NCBI GenBank assembly: GCA_022376515.1
Contig: WTXI01000010.1
Coordinates: forward strand, 496,001 to 560,000
DNA length: 64,000 nt
From: Lactifluus volemus
Taxonomy: Eukaryota > Basidiomycota > Agaricomycetes > Russulales > Russulaceae
Direction of reading: 5' to 3'
In this document: positions 11,505 through 22,040 of the stretch, piece after piece
Position numbering within the stretch: position 1 is the stretch's first letter
Layout of the letters: every line of letters starts with the position of its first letter
Program-made: the position numbers and the translations under genes
Notes under the pieces: model-generated
What the model was told of the DNA's origin: nothing
The model's database searches: none
The model's input: only the letters and a program-made list of their open reading frames with translations

Positions 11505-11864
11505 TGTGCTTTAGATCGATATCTATTAGATTCAATTGGATTCGATCAAGGGCGTCATAAAATTGAACAATTTTGATCTTAATCGATTATTATTGTATTG
11601 TAAATAGATAGTCGATTCAATTCAATTCAATTCAAAGTCGCGTAACAAAATTAATTCGATTTGATTCAATTCAATTCAAGCTCGCGTAACGAAATGGATT
11701 CGATATGATTCAAGCGAATTCGTTCCGATCTGATCTGGTATTCAATTCGATTCAGAATAATTATAATGCCTTAAAATTTCCATTGAATTAAAATGGCTAT
11801 TGTTCGGATTTTTGAATTAAATTGATTGGTTCAATTTTTTGCGGTTTACTCCGGATTACTACAT
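11505..11864. repeat. Right subterminal AT-rich array
   Basis: Many copies of GATTCAATTC-like words, the inverted counterpart of the left array. Two longer direct copies of about 50 bp, each a CAATTCAATTCAA tract followed by GTCGCGTAAC or CTCGCGTAAC, lie near 11613-11650 and 11663-11700. Confidence 0.65.
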
Positions 11865-11882
11865 TCCACTTCTCACTGGGCC
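11865..11882 (-). repeat. Right terminal inverted repeat
   Basis: TCCACTTCTCACTGGGCC, exact reverse complement of the left terminal repeat; TCA follows it. Confidence 0.85.
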
Positions 11883-12078
11883 TCAGGCCCGTAGTTCTGG
11901 ATGCTGCCCTATTGGCAAGCAAGTCGTTGATCTAACGCCTCTATAATTCCAACATGAAATACATAGAATGGTTTACTGCCGAAGGGATTCATTAATATGA
12001 TTCGATTGACACAACATCATTCGTGACAGCTGAGAAATAGACGAAAGACATCACAGTTTCCGCAAAAATGACAGGTCG

Positions 12079-12643
12079 TCAGAGATTGTCCATATTGGCA
12101 ACTAGCTCATCGAGCTCTGCCTGCGTCTTGCGGTACTTTGCTTGCGCTTCCTGCCAGTGTCGTATTCAATTTGTATTACCAATCGCTCCTCGATAATCAT
12201 TGAACGTACTTCATATTTCCTCTCCCATTCATCCCGTTCCTGTTCATATCGCTTGGCTTGACGCTCCGTATGCTCAGAGTCAACATCAGTCCTCCGTAAC
12301 CTGGGTAGCTCACGAGTCACTACTGATCGACCATCAGGTATCGCTAGACTGCGTACCTATCAGTCGTCTCCTTAAGCTTCCCAGATGCTTCTCCCAGCTC
12401 GTTCTCGAGTAGGGCCAACCTGTGATCCTTCGACTTTATCTCCTGATCCCTCTCAAGAAGGGCTTGCTCGAGTTGCTTGTTCTTAGCTTCCGCCGCCTCG
12501 GCGCGAGCAACAGCAGCATCTGCCTCAACGCGAAGATTGGAAAGTTTCTATTTTTTTTTTTTTTTGGAGGGGGGAGTGGGTGATGTGACGGGACGGGACG
12601 TTTTGAAGGTGATGCAGCACTTTACCTCTCTGATCTTTTCCAT
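12079..12643 (-). CDS. Tropomyosin (short form)
   Basis: Coiled-coil protein that lies along actin filaments and supports polarised growth and cytokinesis. Exons 12643-12626, 12547-12357, 12300-12210 and 12150-12079 give 123 aa. The fungal tropomyosin start MEKIREKLSNLRVEADAAV and end KTQAELDELVANMDNL are both present. Every region between is heptad-type coil (RRTDVDSEHTERQAKRYEQE). The protein is about 40 residues shorter than the ~161-aa fungal form; all four exons join in phase, so the missing part is a segment loss, not a frameshift. A poly-T tract lies in the first intron. It is the first gene right of the transposon, with its stop about 195 bp from the element. Confidence 0.88.
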
Positions 12644-12824
12644 GGGTTTGGGTGTAAAGGTGTACTTGGGGTGCGAGGGTTGTTGAGACACAGCAGTCCT
12701 ATCTGAGCGGAGATATTTCGGTGATTGAGCACGTGAAGGATGTCGGCGTCCTCGTCCGCCGCGTTACAAAAGGTGCATCAAAACGTTTCAAGTTACTCAA
12801 CAGGACGCAAAACTTTTAATATAC

Positions 12825-12870
12825 CGACAGGCGCTACCTGATTAATCATTTAATCGATATGGAACATCCC
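12825..12870 (+). promoter_or_regulatory. Conserved promoter-proximal block of the BTB array (first copy)
   Basis: The words GCGCTACCTGAT and CATTTAATCGAT occur just upstream of the first BTB start. Near-copies precede other members at 14908-14950, 16956-16996 and 19026-19070. More degenerate ones lie at 22546-22590, 30474-30490 and 31826-31845. Retention next to diverged genes suggests promoter or 5'UTR function, though common descent alone could explain it. Confidence 0.4.
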
Positions 12871-12902
12871 CGCGGCCACTCCGACTCCCACTGCATCCAC
12901 CC

Positions 12903-13957
12903 ATGGCATCTCGTCCGGGCTCCCCACAGAACCCTCCAAGGCAGCCTCCATCAGTGCCCGCGGGTCCTCCTTTTGATGACCGTGCAGCCGACCTCACCCT
13001 GCGAACCACCGACGGAGTGGACTTTCGCGTCTCCAAGAACATCCTTTCCTTCGCCTCTCAGGCTCTCGCCAACAAGGCCAACAGTGGTGTTCGAGGAGTA
13101 GTCGATTTCGCTCAGGACTCGGAAAGTCTCGACTTTGCTCTGCGCCATATTTACCCTGTACCACTCCCTACACACGTCACGTTATCGCAAGTACGCCTAC
13201 TCGCAGAATTTGCGAAAAAATTCGAAGTGAAGGCACTGGAGTCATTGATTGCGCGCTATCTCACGGACGCGCTCGATGATGATCCCATTGGGGTTTATTC
13301 CATCGCCATTACATACGGACACAATGACATCGCGGCAAACGCTGCCCGATCGTCTCTCAAGCATTCCATCTTTGACCTCTTATCCTCGCAACTAGAGATC
13401 ACTGGGGAGTCATACAAGGATATCATCAAATATCATGCCGAATGCGGGGCCGCTGCCAGTGCCGTTGCATTCGAACGGAAATGGTTTCCGCCTTGGGACC
13501 AATGGGGCAGGCTCATCTGGACTTCGAACTCCGATGGCTCGTCAAACATTCGCTGCCCGAATTGCGCAACTTCAGATCCCGTTTGCGAACTGCCAGTTCA
13601 GAGTTTTTGGCCGGCGAAGCAGAATTTCGACTTTCGAGACAATAATCCCCTAAAGCGAACGAGACTCGCCCCTTGGCGTTTATGGAATTACCTACAGCGT
13701 TCCTCCTCCATTCTCGCACATCATCCAACCGCAAAAGCGGTTTCTGAGGAAGGCTTCGTACTGGAAAAGCCATTTGATTGTTCCAGTTGTCCACTTGGAA
13801 CGCGAGAGGATATCCTTGAATTTAGCCGCATCTTTGCGATGGAAGTTGAAAAGGCTGTCGAGAAGGTAAGTGTATTGAATTGGGCTGTTGGCTCTGCTCC
13901 GTAATTTATGATCCCACCGTACAGGTTTCCCTCCCCAAGCGTGTGAAGGACGCCTGA
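12903..13957 (+). CDS. BTB/POZ protein A, array copy 1
   Basis: First of the tandem family. Exons 12903-13865 and 13925-13957 give 331 aa. After a Pro-rich leader the BTB fold begins at GPPFDDRAADLTLRTTDGVD and runs through FRVSKNILSFAS and LDFALRHIYP. It continues into a BACK-like helical region (LLAEFAKKFEVKALESLI, DDPIGVYSIAITYG). BTB domains dimerise and may recruit cullin-3; no Kelch or MATH domain is present. The C-terminal half has RCPNCA and DCSSCPLGTREDIL, two CxxC pairs that occur in every array member, and RLAPWRLWNYLQRSSS. The short last exon reads VSLPKRVKDA, basic, unlike the acidic tails of copies B-D. Molecular role is unknown. Confidence 0.85.
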
Positions 13958-14974
13958 ACGACCACAATCGGATGTTATATGAAGTGTTTCGGCGCGGTAT
14001 CCTTTGGCGTTGTCCTTGAAGATATACCAACACTGGCGCGACCATGTCTTTGGGGAGGAGAGTACGTGAAGCTGACATTAGCGAGAGTGTTTTGGCAGAT
14101 ATATCACTTACGGATCGTTCGTCTACTCCAAATTGGATTACAGATATGATTTTCTTTGATTGTATGGTCGATAATCAATACAATCACCAGAAACGGAAAT
14201 CCCTGCGCCCTCGCCTAGGCTACTTGATGCCACTGGTGCAGCGTTACAACATAACATCCTCTATCTTTACATCATGAAGAAATAGGACCTGAAAGCATGT
14301 CCCGCGAGGGGGAAAACACCACTCATATCAAAGCCGCTCAAAACTCCTGATCGCGCTGACCACAGCTATTGTAATACTGATTACGGTATCATTCTGTCGT
14401 CGTCCCCGGCCTGTGACATCCGTGGATTGAACTTCCTATCAGACTGAATTGCAACGTGATGACCGTGACATAACTAGCACTACTGGCAACCACCCCGTGC
14501 TTGTCCCCATTGCTTGAGTGAAGTGCTGGCACAGTAGAGTGTATGTTCTGTCGTAGGTTTTGTATGTACACTTGCGTCTTCTGTTTCTTGAGGCCCAGAT
14601 CCCGTTCTATCAGCATCCACGATCGTACCTGTATTTCGGGTACAGTTATGAGGGCGCCATTAAGAAGGCATGTGAGAAATCTTCCCACGGAATCTCAGAT
14701 CTCGGGCCGCCCACTCCATGCTTCGCTTAGTTGCTCGACCACTTCATTGACACACCGTCATTCATGCCAGTGAGTAGCTTTCTTCTCATAAATTCTATGC
14801 TAAACCCGGCCTTGCAGCTACTCCTTTTGATGATCCCAGATTCAACCTAGCGTGGGTACAGGCTCTCTTGAGTTGGCACGACGTCTAACCTTTTCATGTG
14901 CCTACGATAGGTGCTACCTGATAAGTCATTTAATCGATGGAACACCCACGCGGCCTCTTTGTCTCCCGTTCATC

Positions 14975-16035
14975 ATGTCTCCTGCGGGTCCTCCTTTTGA
15001 TGACCCTTCAGCCGACCTCATCCTACGGTCCACCGACGGCGTGGACTTCCGCGTCTTCAAGAACATTCTTTCCCTCGCCTCAAAGCCTCTCGCCGAAAAG
15101 GTCATCAAAACCGAAACTGAAGACGCTGATGGCGTTCGAGTGGTCAAGTTCGCTCAGGACTCGAAATTTCTCGACATTGTTCTGCGCCTTCTTTATCCTG
15201 TACTACCCCCTTCAGTCTCGTTACAGGATGTACGCCTACTCGCAGAATTTGCGGAATATTTCGACGTGGGAGCACTGAAGCGCGTGATCGAGCGTGAGCT
15301 CGATGCCTATGCCGACTTTGATTCCATTGGGGTTTATTCCATTGCCGTTACGTACAACTACCTGTTATCTGCGGGAAAGGCTGTCCAGTTGTCCCTACTG
15401 CGACCCATTTCCGACCTCAAACCGCGACTACTGGAAAGTAGCACCGCGGAGAACCCATACACGGAACTCATCAAATATCATGCCGCATGCGGGGACGCTG
15501 CCAGTGCTGTTGCATCCGACCGGAAGTGGTTTCCACCTTGGGAACAATGGGGCAGGCTCATCTGGACTTCGAATTTTGATGGCTCATCAAACATCCGTTG
15601 CAAGACTTGCGCGGCCCCAGATTTTATCAACGAACCGCCAATTCAGATTTTTTGGCCGCAGACGTACGATCGCGACACGGAGCGGTCTGATGACCCCCAG
15701 AAACGAACAAGATTCGCCCCTTGGCGATTATGGGATTACCTACGGCGCTCTTCCTCCGTTCTCGCACATCACCCAAACTCAAAAGTGGTTACGGAGGAAG
15801 AATTTGTAATGCAATCCCAGTTTGATTGTCCCAGTTGTCCACGTGGAACGCGAGAGGATATCCTTGAATTTAGCCGCATCTTTGCAACGGAAATTGAAAA
15901 GGCTATTGAGCAGGTAAGTGTATCAATTAGGTTTGTTTGCCCTGCTCCGTAATTCATTCTCTTACCTTGCAGGTTCCCCTCCCCGATATTGAAGACAAGG
16001 ACGAGGACATGGACAGCCCGAGCCCGTTCGACTGA
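14975..16035 (+). CDS. BTB/POZ protein B, array copy 2
   Basis: Exons 14975-15913 and 15973-16035 give 333 aa. The start MSPAGPPFDDPSADLILRST is shared with copies C and D. The frame is open upstream to 14852 but without a better ATG. BTB core FRVFKNILSLASKPLAEKV; BACK-like part GVYSIAVTYNYLLSAGKAV differs from copy A. CxxC pairs are RCKTCAAPD and DCPSCPRGTREDIL. The last exon encodes the acidic tail VPLPDIEDKDEDMDSPSPFD. Its 3' half is almost identical to copies C and D. Confidence 0.85.
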
Positions 16036-17021
16036 ACGCCACTTTTAGTGTTAACTGAAGGTTCGACGCGGTATCCTCCGGCGAAGTATTTGAAGATACA
16101 CCCATATGCCATGTCCTGTGGGCGGAGAGCCGGGTGGACACCGGAGCTGAGGACAGGTGTGAGAGTATTTTGGCCGATATGTGACATATGATATTTCTCT
16201 GGTTGTACTACTAGTATGGTCGACAAGGTTGTGTCGACAAAATCAATGGACGATCGTTAAGATTACCAGAGAGACCGAAATCCCTGCGCCCTCGCCTAGG
16301 CTACTTGATGCCACTAGTGCGGCGTTACAACATCACATCTATCTTCATGAAGAAACAGAACTGAAAGCATGTCCTGCGAGGGAGAAAACACCACTCATAC
16401 CACAGCTCCTGATCGCACTGACTACAGCTATTGTAATACTGAGTACGGTATGATTCTGTCGTCGTATCCCCGGCCTGTGACATCCCGTGGATTGAACCTC
16501 CTACCAGACTGAATTGCAACGTGATGACCGTGACATACCTAGCACTGCTGGCAACCACCCCGTGCTTGTCCCCATTGCTTGAGTGCTGGCACAGTAGAGT
16601 GTATGTTCTGTCGTAGGTTCTGTGTATTCACTTGCATCTTCTGTTTCTTAAGGCCCAGATCCCGTTCTATCAGCATCCAGGGTCGTACCTGTATTTCGGG
16701 TATCTGAGGGCGCCATTAAGGCATGTTCTCACGGAATCTCAGATCTCGGGCCGCTCACTCCATCATGATGCTTCGCTTCTTACTCTACCACTTCATTGAC
16801 ACGCCATTCATTCCGGTGAGTATATTTTTTCTCATCCCCAAATTCTATGCTAAACTTGGCCTTGCAGCCACTCCTTTTGATGACCTTAGATTAGACCTGT
16901 GGGTACAGGCGCTCTTGAGTTGGCACAACGCCTAACCTTTTCATGTGCCGACGATAGGCGCTACCTGATAAATCATTTAATCGATGGAACACCCACGCGG
17001 CCTCTTTGTCTCCCGTTCATC

Positions 17022-18059
17022 ATGTCTCCTGCAGGTCCTCCTTTTGATGACACTTCAGCCGACCTCATCCTACGGTCCACCGACGGCGTGGACTTCCGCG
17101 TCTCCAAGAACATTCTTTCCTCCGCCTCTCAGGCTCTCGCCACCAAGGCCAACAGTAGCATTCAAGGAGCAGTCAATTTCGCTCAGGACTCGGAAACTCT
17201 CGACTTCATTCTGCGCCATCTTTACCCTGTACCACTCCCTACACCCGTCACGTTATCGCAAGTAAGCCTACTCGCAGAATTTGCGAAATTTTTCAACGTG
17301 ATGGCACTGGAGTCATTGATTGTGCGCTATCTCACGGACGCGCTCGATGATGATCCAATTGGGGTTTATTCCATCGCCATTACATACGGACACAAGGATA
17401 CCGCGGAAAAGGCTGCCCGATCGTCTCTCAAACATTCCATTTTTGACCTCTTATCCTCACAACTGGAGATCACTGAGAAGTCATACAAGGATATCATCAA
17501 ATATCATGCCGAATGCGGGGTCGCTGCCAGTGCTGTTGCATCCGACCGGAAGTGGTTTCCACCTTGGGAACAATGGGGCAGGCTCATCTGGACTTCGAAT
17601 TTTGATGGCTCATCAAACATCCGTTGCAAGACTTGCGCGGCCCCAGATTTTATTAACGAGCCGCCAGTTCAGATTTTTTTACCGCAGACGCCGGATCGCG
17701 ACACGAAGCAGTCCGATGACCCCCAGAAACGAACAAGATTCGCCCCTTGGCGTGTATGGGATTACCTACGGCGCTCTTCCTTCGTTCTCGCACATCACCC
17801 AACCTCAAAAGCGGTTACTAAGGACGACTTTGTAATGGAATCCCGTTCGGATTGTTCGGATTGTATACTTGGAACGCGAGAGGATATCCTTGAATTTAGC
17901 CGCATCTTTGCGATGGCAGTTGAAAAGGCTATTGAGCAGGTCAGTGTATCAATTAGGTTTTGTTTTCCCTGCTCCGTAATTCATGCTCTTACCTTGCAGG
18001 TTCCCCTCCCCGATTGTGTGGAAGATGAGGACGAGGACGAGGACGGCCCGATGGACTGA
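17022..18059 (+). CDS. BTB/POZ protein C, array copy 3 (mosaic)
   Basis: Exons 17022-17939 and 18000-18059 give 325 aa. Start and first about 27 residues match copy B. From SKNILSSASQALATKANSS to KDIIKYHAECG it follows copy A (LPTPVTLSQVSLLAEFAKF, YLTDALDDDPIGVYSIAITY). From ASDRKWFPPWEQWGRLIWTS onward it again follows B/D. CxxC pairs are RCKTCAAPD and DCSDCILGTREDIL. The 60-nt intron has no stop in frame, so a retained intron would add 20 residues. Tail VPLPDCVEDEDEDEDGPMD is strongly acidic. Confidence 0.85.
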   Translation: MSPAGPPFDDTSADLILRSTDGVDFRVSKNILSSASQALATKANSSIQGAVNFAQDSETLDFILRHLYPVPLPTPVTLSQVSLLAEFAKFFNVMALESLIVRYLTDALDDDPIGVYSIAITYGHKDTAEKAARSSLKHSIFDLLSSQLEITEKSYKDIIKYHAECGVAASAVASDRKWFPPWEQWGRLIWTSNFDGSSNIRCKTCAAPDFINEPPVQIFLPQTPDRDTKQSDDPQKRTRFAPWRVWDYLRRSSFVLAHHPTSKAVTKDDFVMESRSDCSDCILGTREDILEFSRIFAMAVEKAIEQVSVSIRFCFPCSVIHALTLQVPLPDCVEDEDEDEDGPMD

Positions 18060-19094
18060 ACGCCACTTTTAGTGTTAACTGAAGGTTCGGCGCGGTATCC
18101 TCTGGCGAAGTATTTGAAGATACACCATATGCCATGTCCTGTGGGCGGAGAGCCGGGTGGACACCGGAGCTGAGGACAGGGGTGAGAGTGTTTTGGCCGA
18201 TATGTGACTGGAAAAAAAATAAAATTTTGGTCTACTTCGATTTGAATCCCAGATATGATATTTCTCTGGTTGTACTACTAGTAGTATGGTTGACAAGGTT
18301 GCATTGACAAAATCAATGGATGATCATTAAAATTACCAGAGAGACCGAAATCCCTGCCCCCTCGCCAGGTTACTTGGTGCCACTAGTGCAACTTACAACA
18401 TAACATCTTCTATTTTTACATCATGAAGAAACAGGACCTGACCGCGAGGGGGAAATCACCACTCATATCATAGCCGCTCAAAACCCCTGATCGCGCTGAC
18501 TACAGCTTAGTACGGTATGATTCTGTCGTCCTATCCCCGGCCTGTGACATCCGTGGATTGAACTTCCTGTCAGACTGAATTGCAACGTGATGACCGTGAC
18601 ATACCAACCACCCCGTGCCTGTCACCATTGCTTGAGTGCTGGCACAGTAGAGAGTATGTTCTGTCGTAGGTTTTGTATGTACACTTGCGTCTTCTGTTTC
18701 TTAAGGCCCAGATCCCGTTCTATCAGCATCCACGATCGTACCTGTATTTCGGGTACTATGAGGGCGCCATTAAGAAGGCATGTGAGAAATATTCCCACGG
18801 AATCTCAGATCTCGGACCGCCCACTCCATGCTTCGCTTCTTAGTTGCTCTACCACTCCATCGACACACCGTCATTCATGCCAGTGAGTATCTTTCTTCTC
18901 ATCCCCAATTCTATGCTAAACCCGGCCTTGCAGCCACTCCTTTTGATGACCCCAGACTCAACCTAGCGTGGGTACAGGCGCTCTTGAGTCGGCACGACGC
19001 CTAAACTTTTCATGCGCCGACGATAGGCGCTACTGTACCTGATAAATTATTTAATCGATGGAACACCCACGCGGCCCTTTGTCTCCCGTTCATC

Positions 19095-20128
19095 ATGTCT
19101 CCTGCGGATCCTCCTTTTGATGACCCTTCAGCCGACCTCATCCTACGGTCCACCGATGGCGTGGACTTCCGCGTCTTCAAGAACATTCTTTCCCTCGCCT
19201 CGAAGCCTCTCGCCGACAAGGTCGTCAAAACCGAAGACGCTGATGGAGTTCAAGTGGTCAAGTTCGCTCAGGACTCGAAATTTCTCGACATTGTTCTGCG
19301 CCATCTTTACCCTGTACCACCCACTGCAGTCACGTTACCGGATGTACGCCTACTCGCAGAATTTGCGGAATATTACGACGTGAGGGCACTGGAGTCCAGG
19401 ATCGTGAGTTATCTCAAGGACACTCTCGAGGATGATCCCATTGGGGTTTATTCCATTGCCGTTACGTACGACCACCTGGATATTGCGGCAAAGGCTGCCC
19501 GGTTATCCCTACAGCTTCCCATTTCCGACCTCAAATCGCAACTACTGGAAAATAGCACCGCGGACCCATACAGGGAACTCATCAAATATCATGCCGCATG
19601 CGGGGACGCTGCCAGTGCTGTTGCATCCGACCGGGAGTGGTTTCCACCTTGGGAAAAATGGGGCAGGCTCATCTGGACTTCGAATTCTGATGGCTCATCA
19701 AACATCCGTTGCACGAATTGCGCGGCCCCAGATTTTATTAACGAGCTGCCAGTTCAGATTTTTTGGCCGCAGACACACGATCGCGACACGGAGCGGTCCG
19801 AGGAGCCCCAGAAACGAACAAGATTCGCCCCTTGGCGTGTATGGGATTACCTACGGCGCTCTTCCTCCGTTCTTGCACATCACCCAACCTCAAAAGCGGT
19901 TACTGAGGAAGAATTCGTAATGGATTCCCGCTTTGATTGTTCGAATTGTATACTTGGAACGCGAGAGGATATCCTTGAATTTAGCCGCATCTTTGCAATG
20001 GAAGTTGAAAAGGCTATTGAGCAGGTACGTGTATCAATTAGGTTTGTTTGCCCTGCTCCGTAATCCATGCTCTTACCTTGCAGGTTCCCCTCCCCGATTG
20101 TGTGGGAGACGAGGACGAGGACTACTAG
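19095..20128 (+). CDS. BTB/POZ protein D, array copy 4
   Basis: Exons 19095-20024 and 20084-20128 give 324 aa. Starts MSPADPPFDDPSADLI; closest to copy B in the BTB part (LADKVVKTEDADGVQVVKFA) but with a BACK-like segment of its own (YDHLDIAAKAARLSLQLPIS). CxxC pairs are RCTNCAAPD and DCSNCILGTREDIL. The donor is GTACGT rather than GTAAGT. Tail VPLPDCVGDEDEDY is shorter than in C. It is the last member of the recent tandem set. Confidence 0.85.
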
Positions 20129-20994
20129 GGCCCGTTCGACTGAATGCCACTTTTAGTGTCAACTGAAGGTTTGGCGCGGTATTTTCCGGCGAAGTATTTG
20201 AAGATAAACCCATATGCCATATCCTGTGGGCGGAGAGCCGGGTGGACACCGGAGCTGAGGACAGGAGTGAGAATGTTTTGGGCGATATGTGACAGTGTGG
20301 AAAAGCCAAAAAAAAAAGTTTGGACTACTTTGATTTGAATTTCAGATATGACATTTCTCTGGTTGTACTACTAGTATGGTCGACAAGGTTGCGTTGACAA
20401 ATTCAATGGACGATCTTAAGATTACAAGAGAGACCGAAATCCCTTCCCCCTCGCCAGGTTACTTGGTACCACTGGTGCAGCGTTTCAACACTGCTAGCAT
20501 GGCATTTTCTGTCTTTACATCATCAACCTTGATAGAACCTCAGGCTGAAAGTATGTTTCGCGAGGTGAAAAATCCAACAATATCACAGGCCGCTCAAAAC
20601 TCTTGATCGCACTGACTCCATTGTAATACGATATACTTCTGTCATCCTACCCCCGGCATGTGACATCCTGTGGATTGAACGCCCTACCACTGAATCGCAA
20701 ATGTGATGGTAGGGCCGTGACGCACCTAACCACTGGCACTCAGGCTGGTCCGTCATCGTTGCTCGCGGACTGCTTTGTGAACAGTGACTCGAGTTACCCG
20801 TAAGTACGCTCTCCTGAAATAATGACTTGGGGCAATCAAGTCAATCTTCGCGTTCCCTGCCTCCATGTTTGAACGCGTGACTGCTATTGCCTACTACTAC
20901 CTCCTATACAGATGTCACCTCATGGCGGACTCGGAACTGTGACTGGGTATCCTAAACCTTTGTGGCTTCTACTCCTATCAACCGACGCCTCCAC

Positions 20995-22040
20995 ATGGCC
21001 TCATCTGTGGAAACGCTAGCGAGTACGCCTTTTGACGACCCACGGGCTGACATTGTCTTGCGGTCCAGTGACGGCGTGTACTTCCGGGTCTTCAAAATTA
21101 TCCTTTCGCTGGCCTCTCCTATCTTCACCGACATGTTCAGCATTCCCCTTCCTGCATCCGAAGAGTTGCATGCTGGATGTCCAGTAGTTGCGCTCTCTGA
21201 AGACTCGAAATCCGTCGATTTTGTCCTGCGCCATCTTTATCCGGTGAAAACCCCCACAGACGTTCGCACAGACATCAAGTTATCTGATGTGAACATCCTT
21301 GTTGAATTTTCGCGGAAATACCAAGTGGATGCGCTGGAGCCCACGGTTACACGCTATCTTATGGATGCCATCGAGGATGACCCTGTTGGGGTTTATGCCA
21401 TTGCCATCACATACAAACACAAGGGTGTCGCGACGCGGGCTGCTCGGTCTACCCTGAAACTTTCAATTTCTCTTCTGCACAAGTCCCTATATCTGCACTA
21501 CGTCACGATTGAGCTGTATGTAAAGCTCTTTCAATATCATACTGCATGTGGGATGGCTGCCAGTGCTGTTGCCTCGGAACGAACGTGGCTTCCGCGTTGG
21601 GAAGAAAAGGGAAAAAAGTTGACTTCTTCTCGTGCCAACGGTTTGAACTGCTCGTCATGTGCCACTCTTGACCTCATTGGCGGGCGAACAGGTCAGCCCC
21701 TTGGCAAGACCACTACTAATAAACGAAGATACGGCCCTTGGTGGCTATGGGATTACCTATTTCGTTCTATGTCGGTTCTCATACACCAGCCAAATGTGGA
21801 GGCAGTCACGACGACAGACTTCGTGTTGAAGTCTCTGGATTGTTCCTCGTGCCCATCTGGAACACGGCGAGATCTGCTTGAACTCACCCAGATCTTTGGG
21901 ACAGAAATTAGGAAAGCCATCGAGCAAGTGAGCACAATCACCTTCACCCCAAATCTATGCTGGCACTATTCCATACTCATTGCTGTACCTTGCAGGTTCC
22001 TTTACCATTCTTAGACTCTGACAATTCGACGCCAAATTGA
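20995..22040 (+). CDS. BTB/POZ protein E, array copy 5
   Basis: Exons 20995-21927 and 21996-22040 give 325 aa. The frame is open upstream to 20962, but the first ATG is at 20995 (MASSVETLASTPFDDPRADI). The BTB core FRVFKIILSLASPIFTDMFS is the usual Agaricomycete form and less derived than in A-D. CxxC pairs are NCSSCATLD and DCSSCPSGTRRDLL; aromatic box YGPWWLWDYLFRSMS. The last exon reads VPLPFLDSDNSTPN. The relic fragment at 29499-29849 resembles its C-terminal half. Confidence 0.83.

Larger units (their letters stand above)
4363..11882 (+). mobile_element. Complete Tnp2/Plavaka-like (CMC-type) DNA transposon
   Basis: A 7520-bp element bounded by 18-bp terminal inverted repeats identical at every position (4363-4380 and 11865-11882). 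The trinucleotide TCA sits directly outside both ends (4360-4362, 11883-11885) and fits a 3-bp target duplication. Inside are AT-rich subterminal arrays at both ends and three intron-containing genes on the same strand with intact reading frames: transposase, Cys-repeat protein, and proline-rich/HMG-like protein. Tnp2-type transposases belong to the CACTA/CMC superfamily. The ends here begin GGCCCAGTG rather than CACTA, so placement relies on the transposase and the 3-bp duplication. It sits in the gap between MAK16 and tropomyosin and breaks neither. Confidence 0.85.
13994..20175 (+). repeat. Three tandem ~2.05-kb duplication units
   Basis: A landmark word GCGGTATCC, or its variant, followed by a GAAGATA-containing segment recurs downstream of BTB copies A, B, C and D at about 13994, 16068, 18092 and 20176. 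This defines three units of 2.03-2.09 kb, each with the same order: spacer with GAAATCCCT(G/T)C..CTCGCC, GTATGTTCTGTCGTAGGTT, a relic CCTTTTGATGA fragment, the promoter-like block, and a two-exon BTB gene. Spacers are near-identical, so duplication is recent. Confidence 0.85.

Noticed and set aside
16984..17265. Alternative plus-strand frame starting MEHPRGLFVS before BTB copy C (also in B and D)
   Set aside because: Overlaps the BTB gene in another frame and loses the reading after the start; the shared leader reflects duplication.
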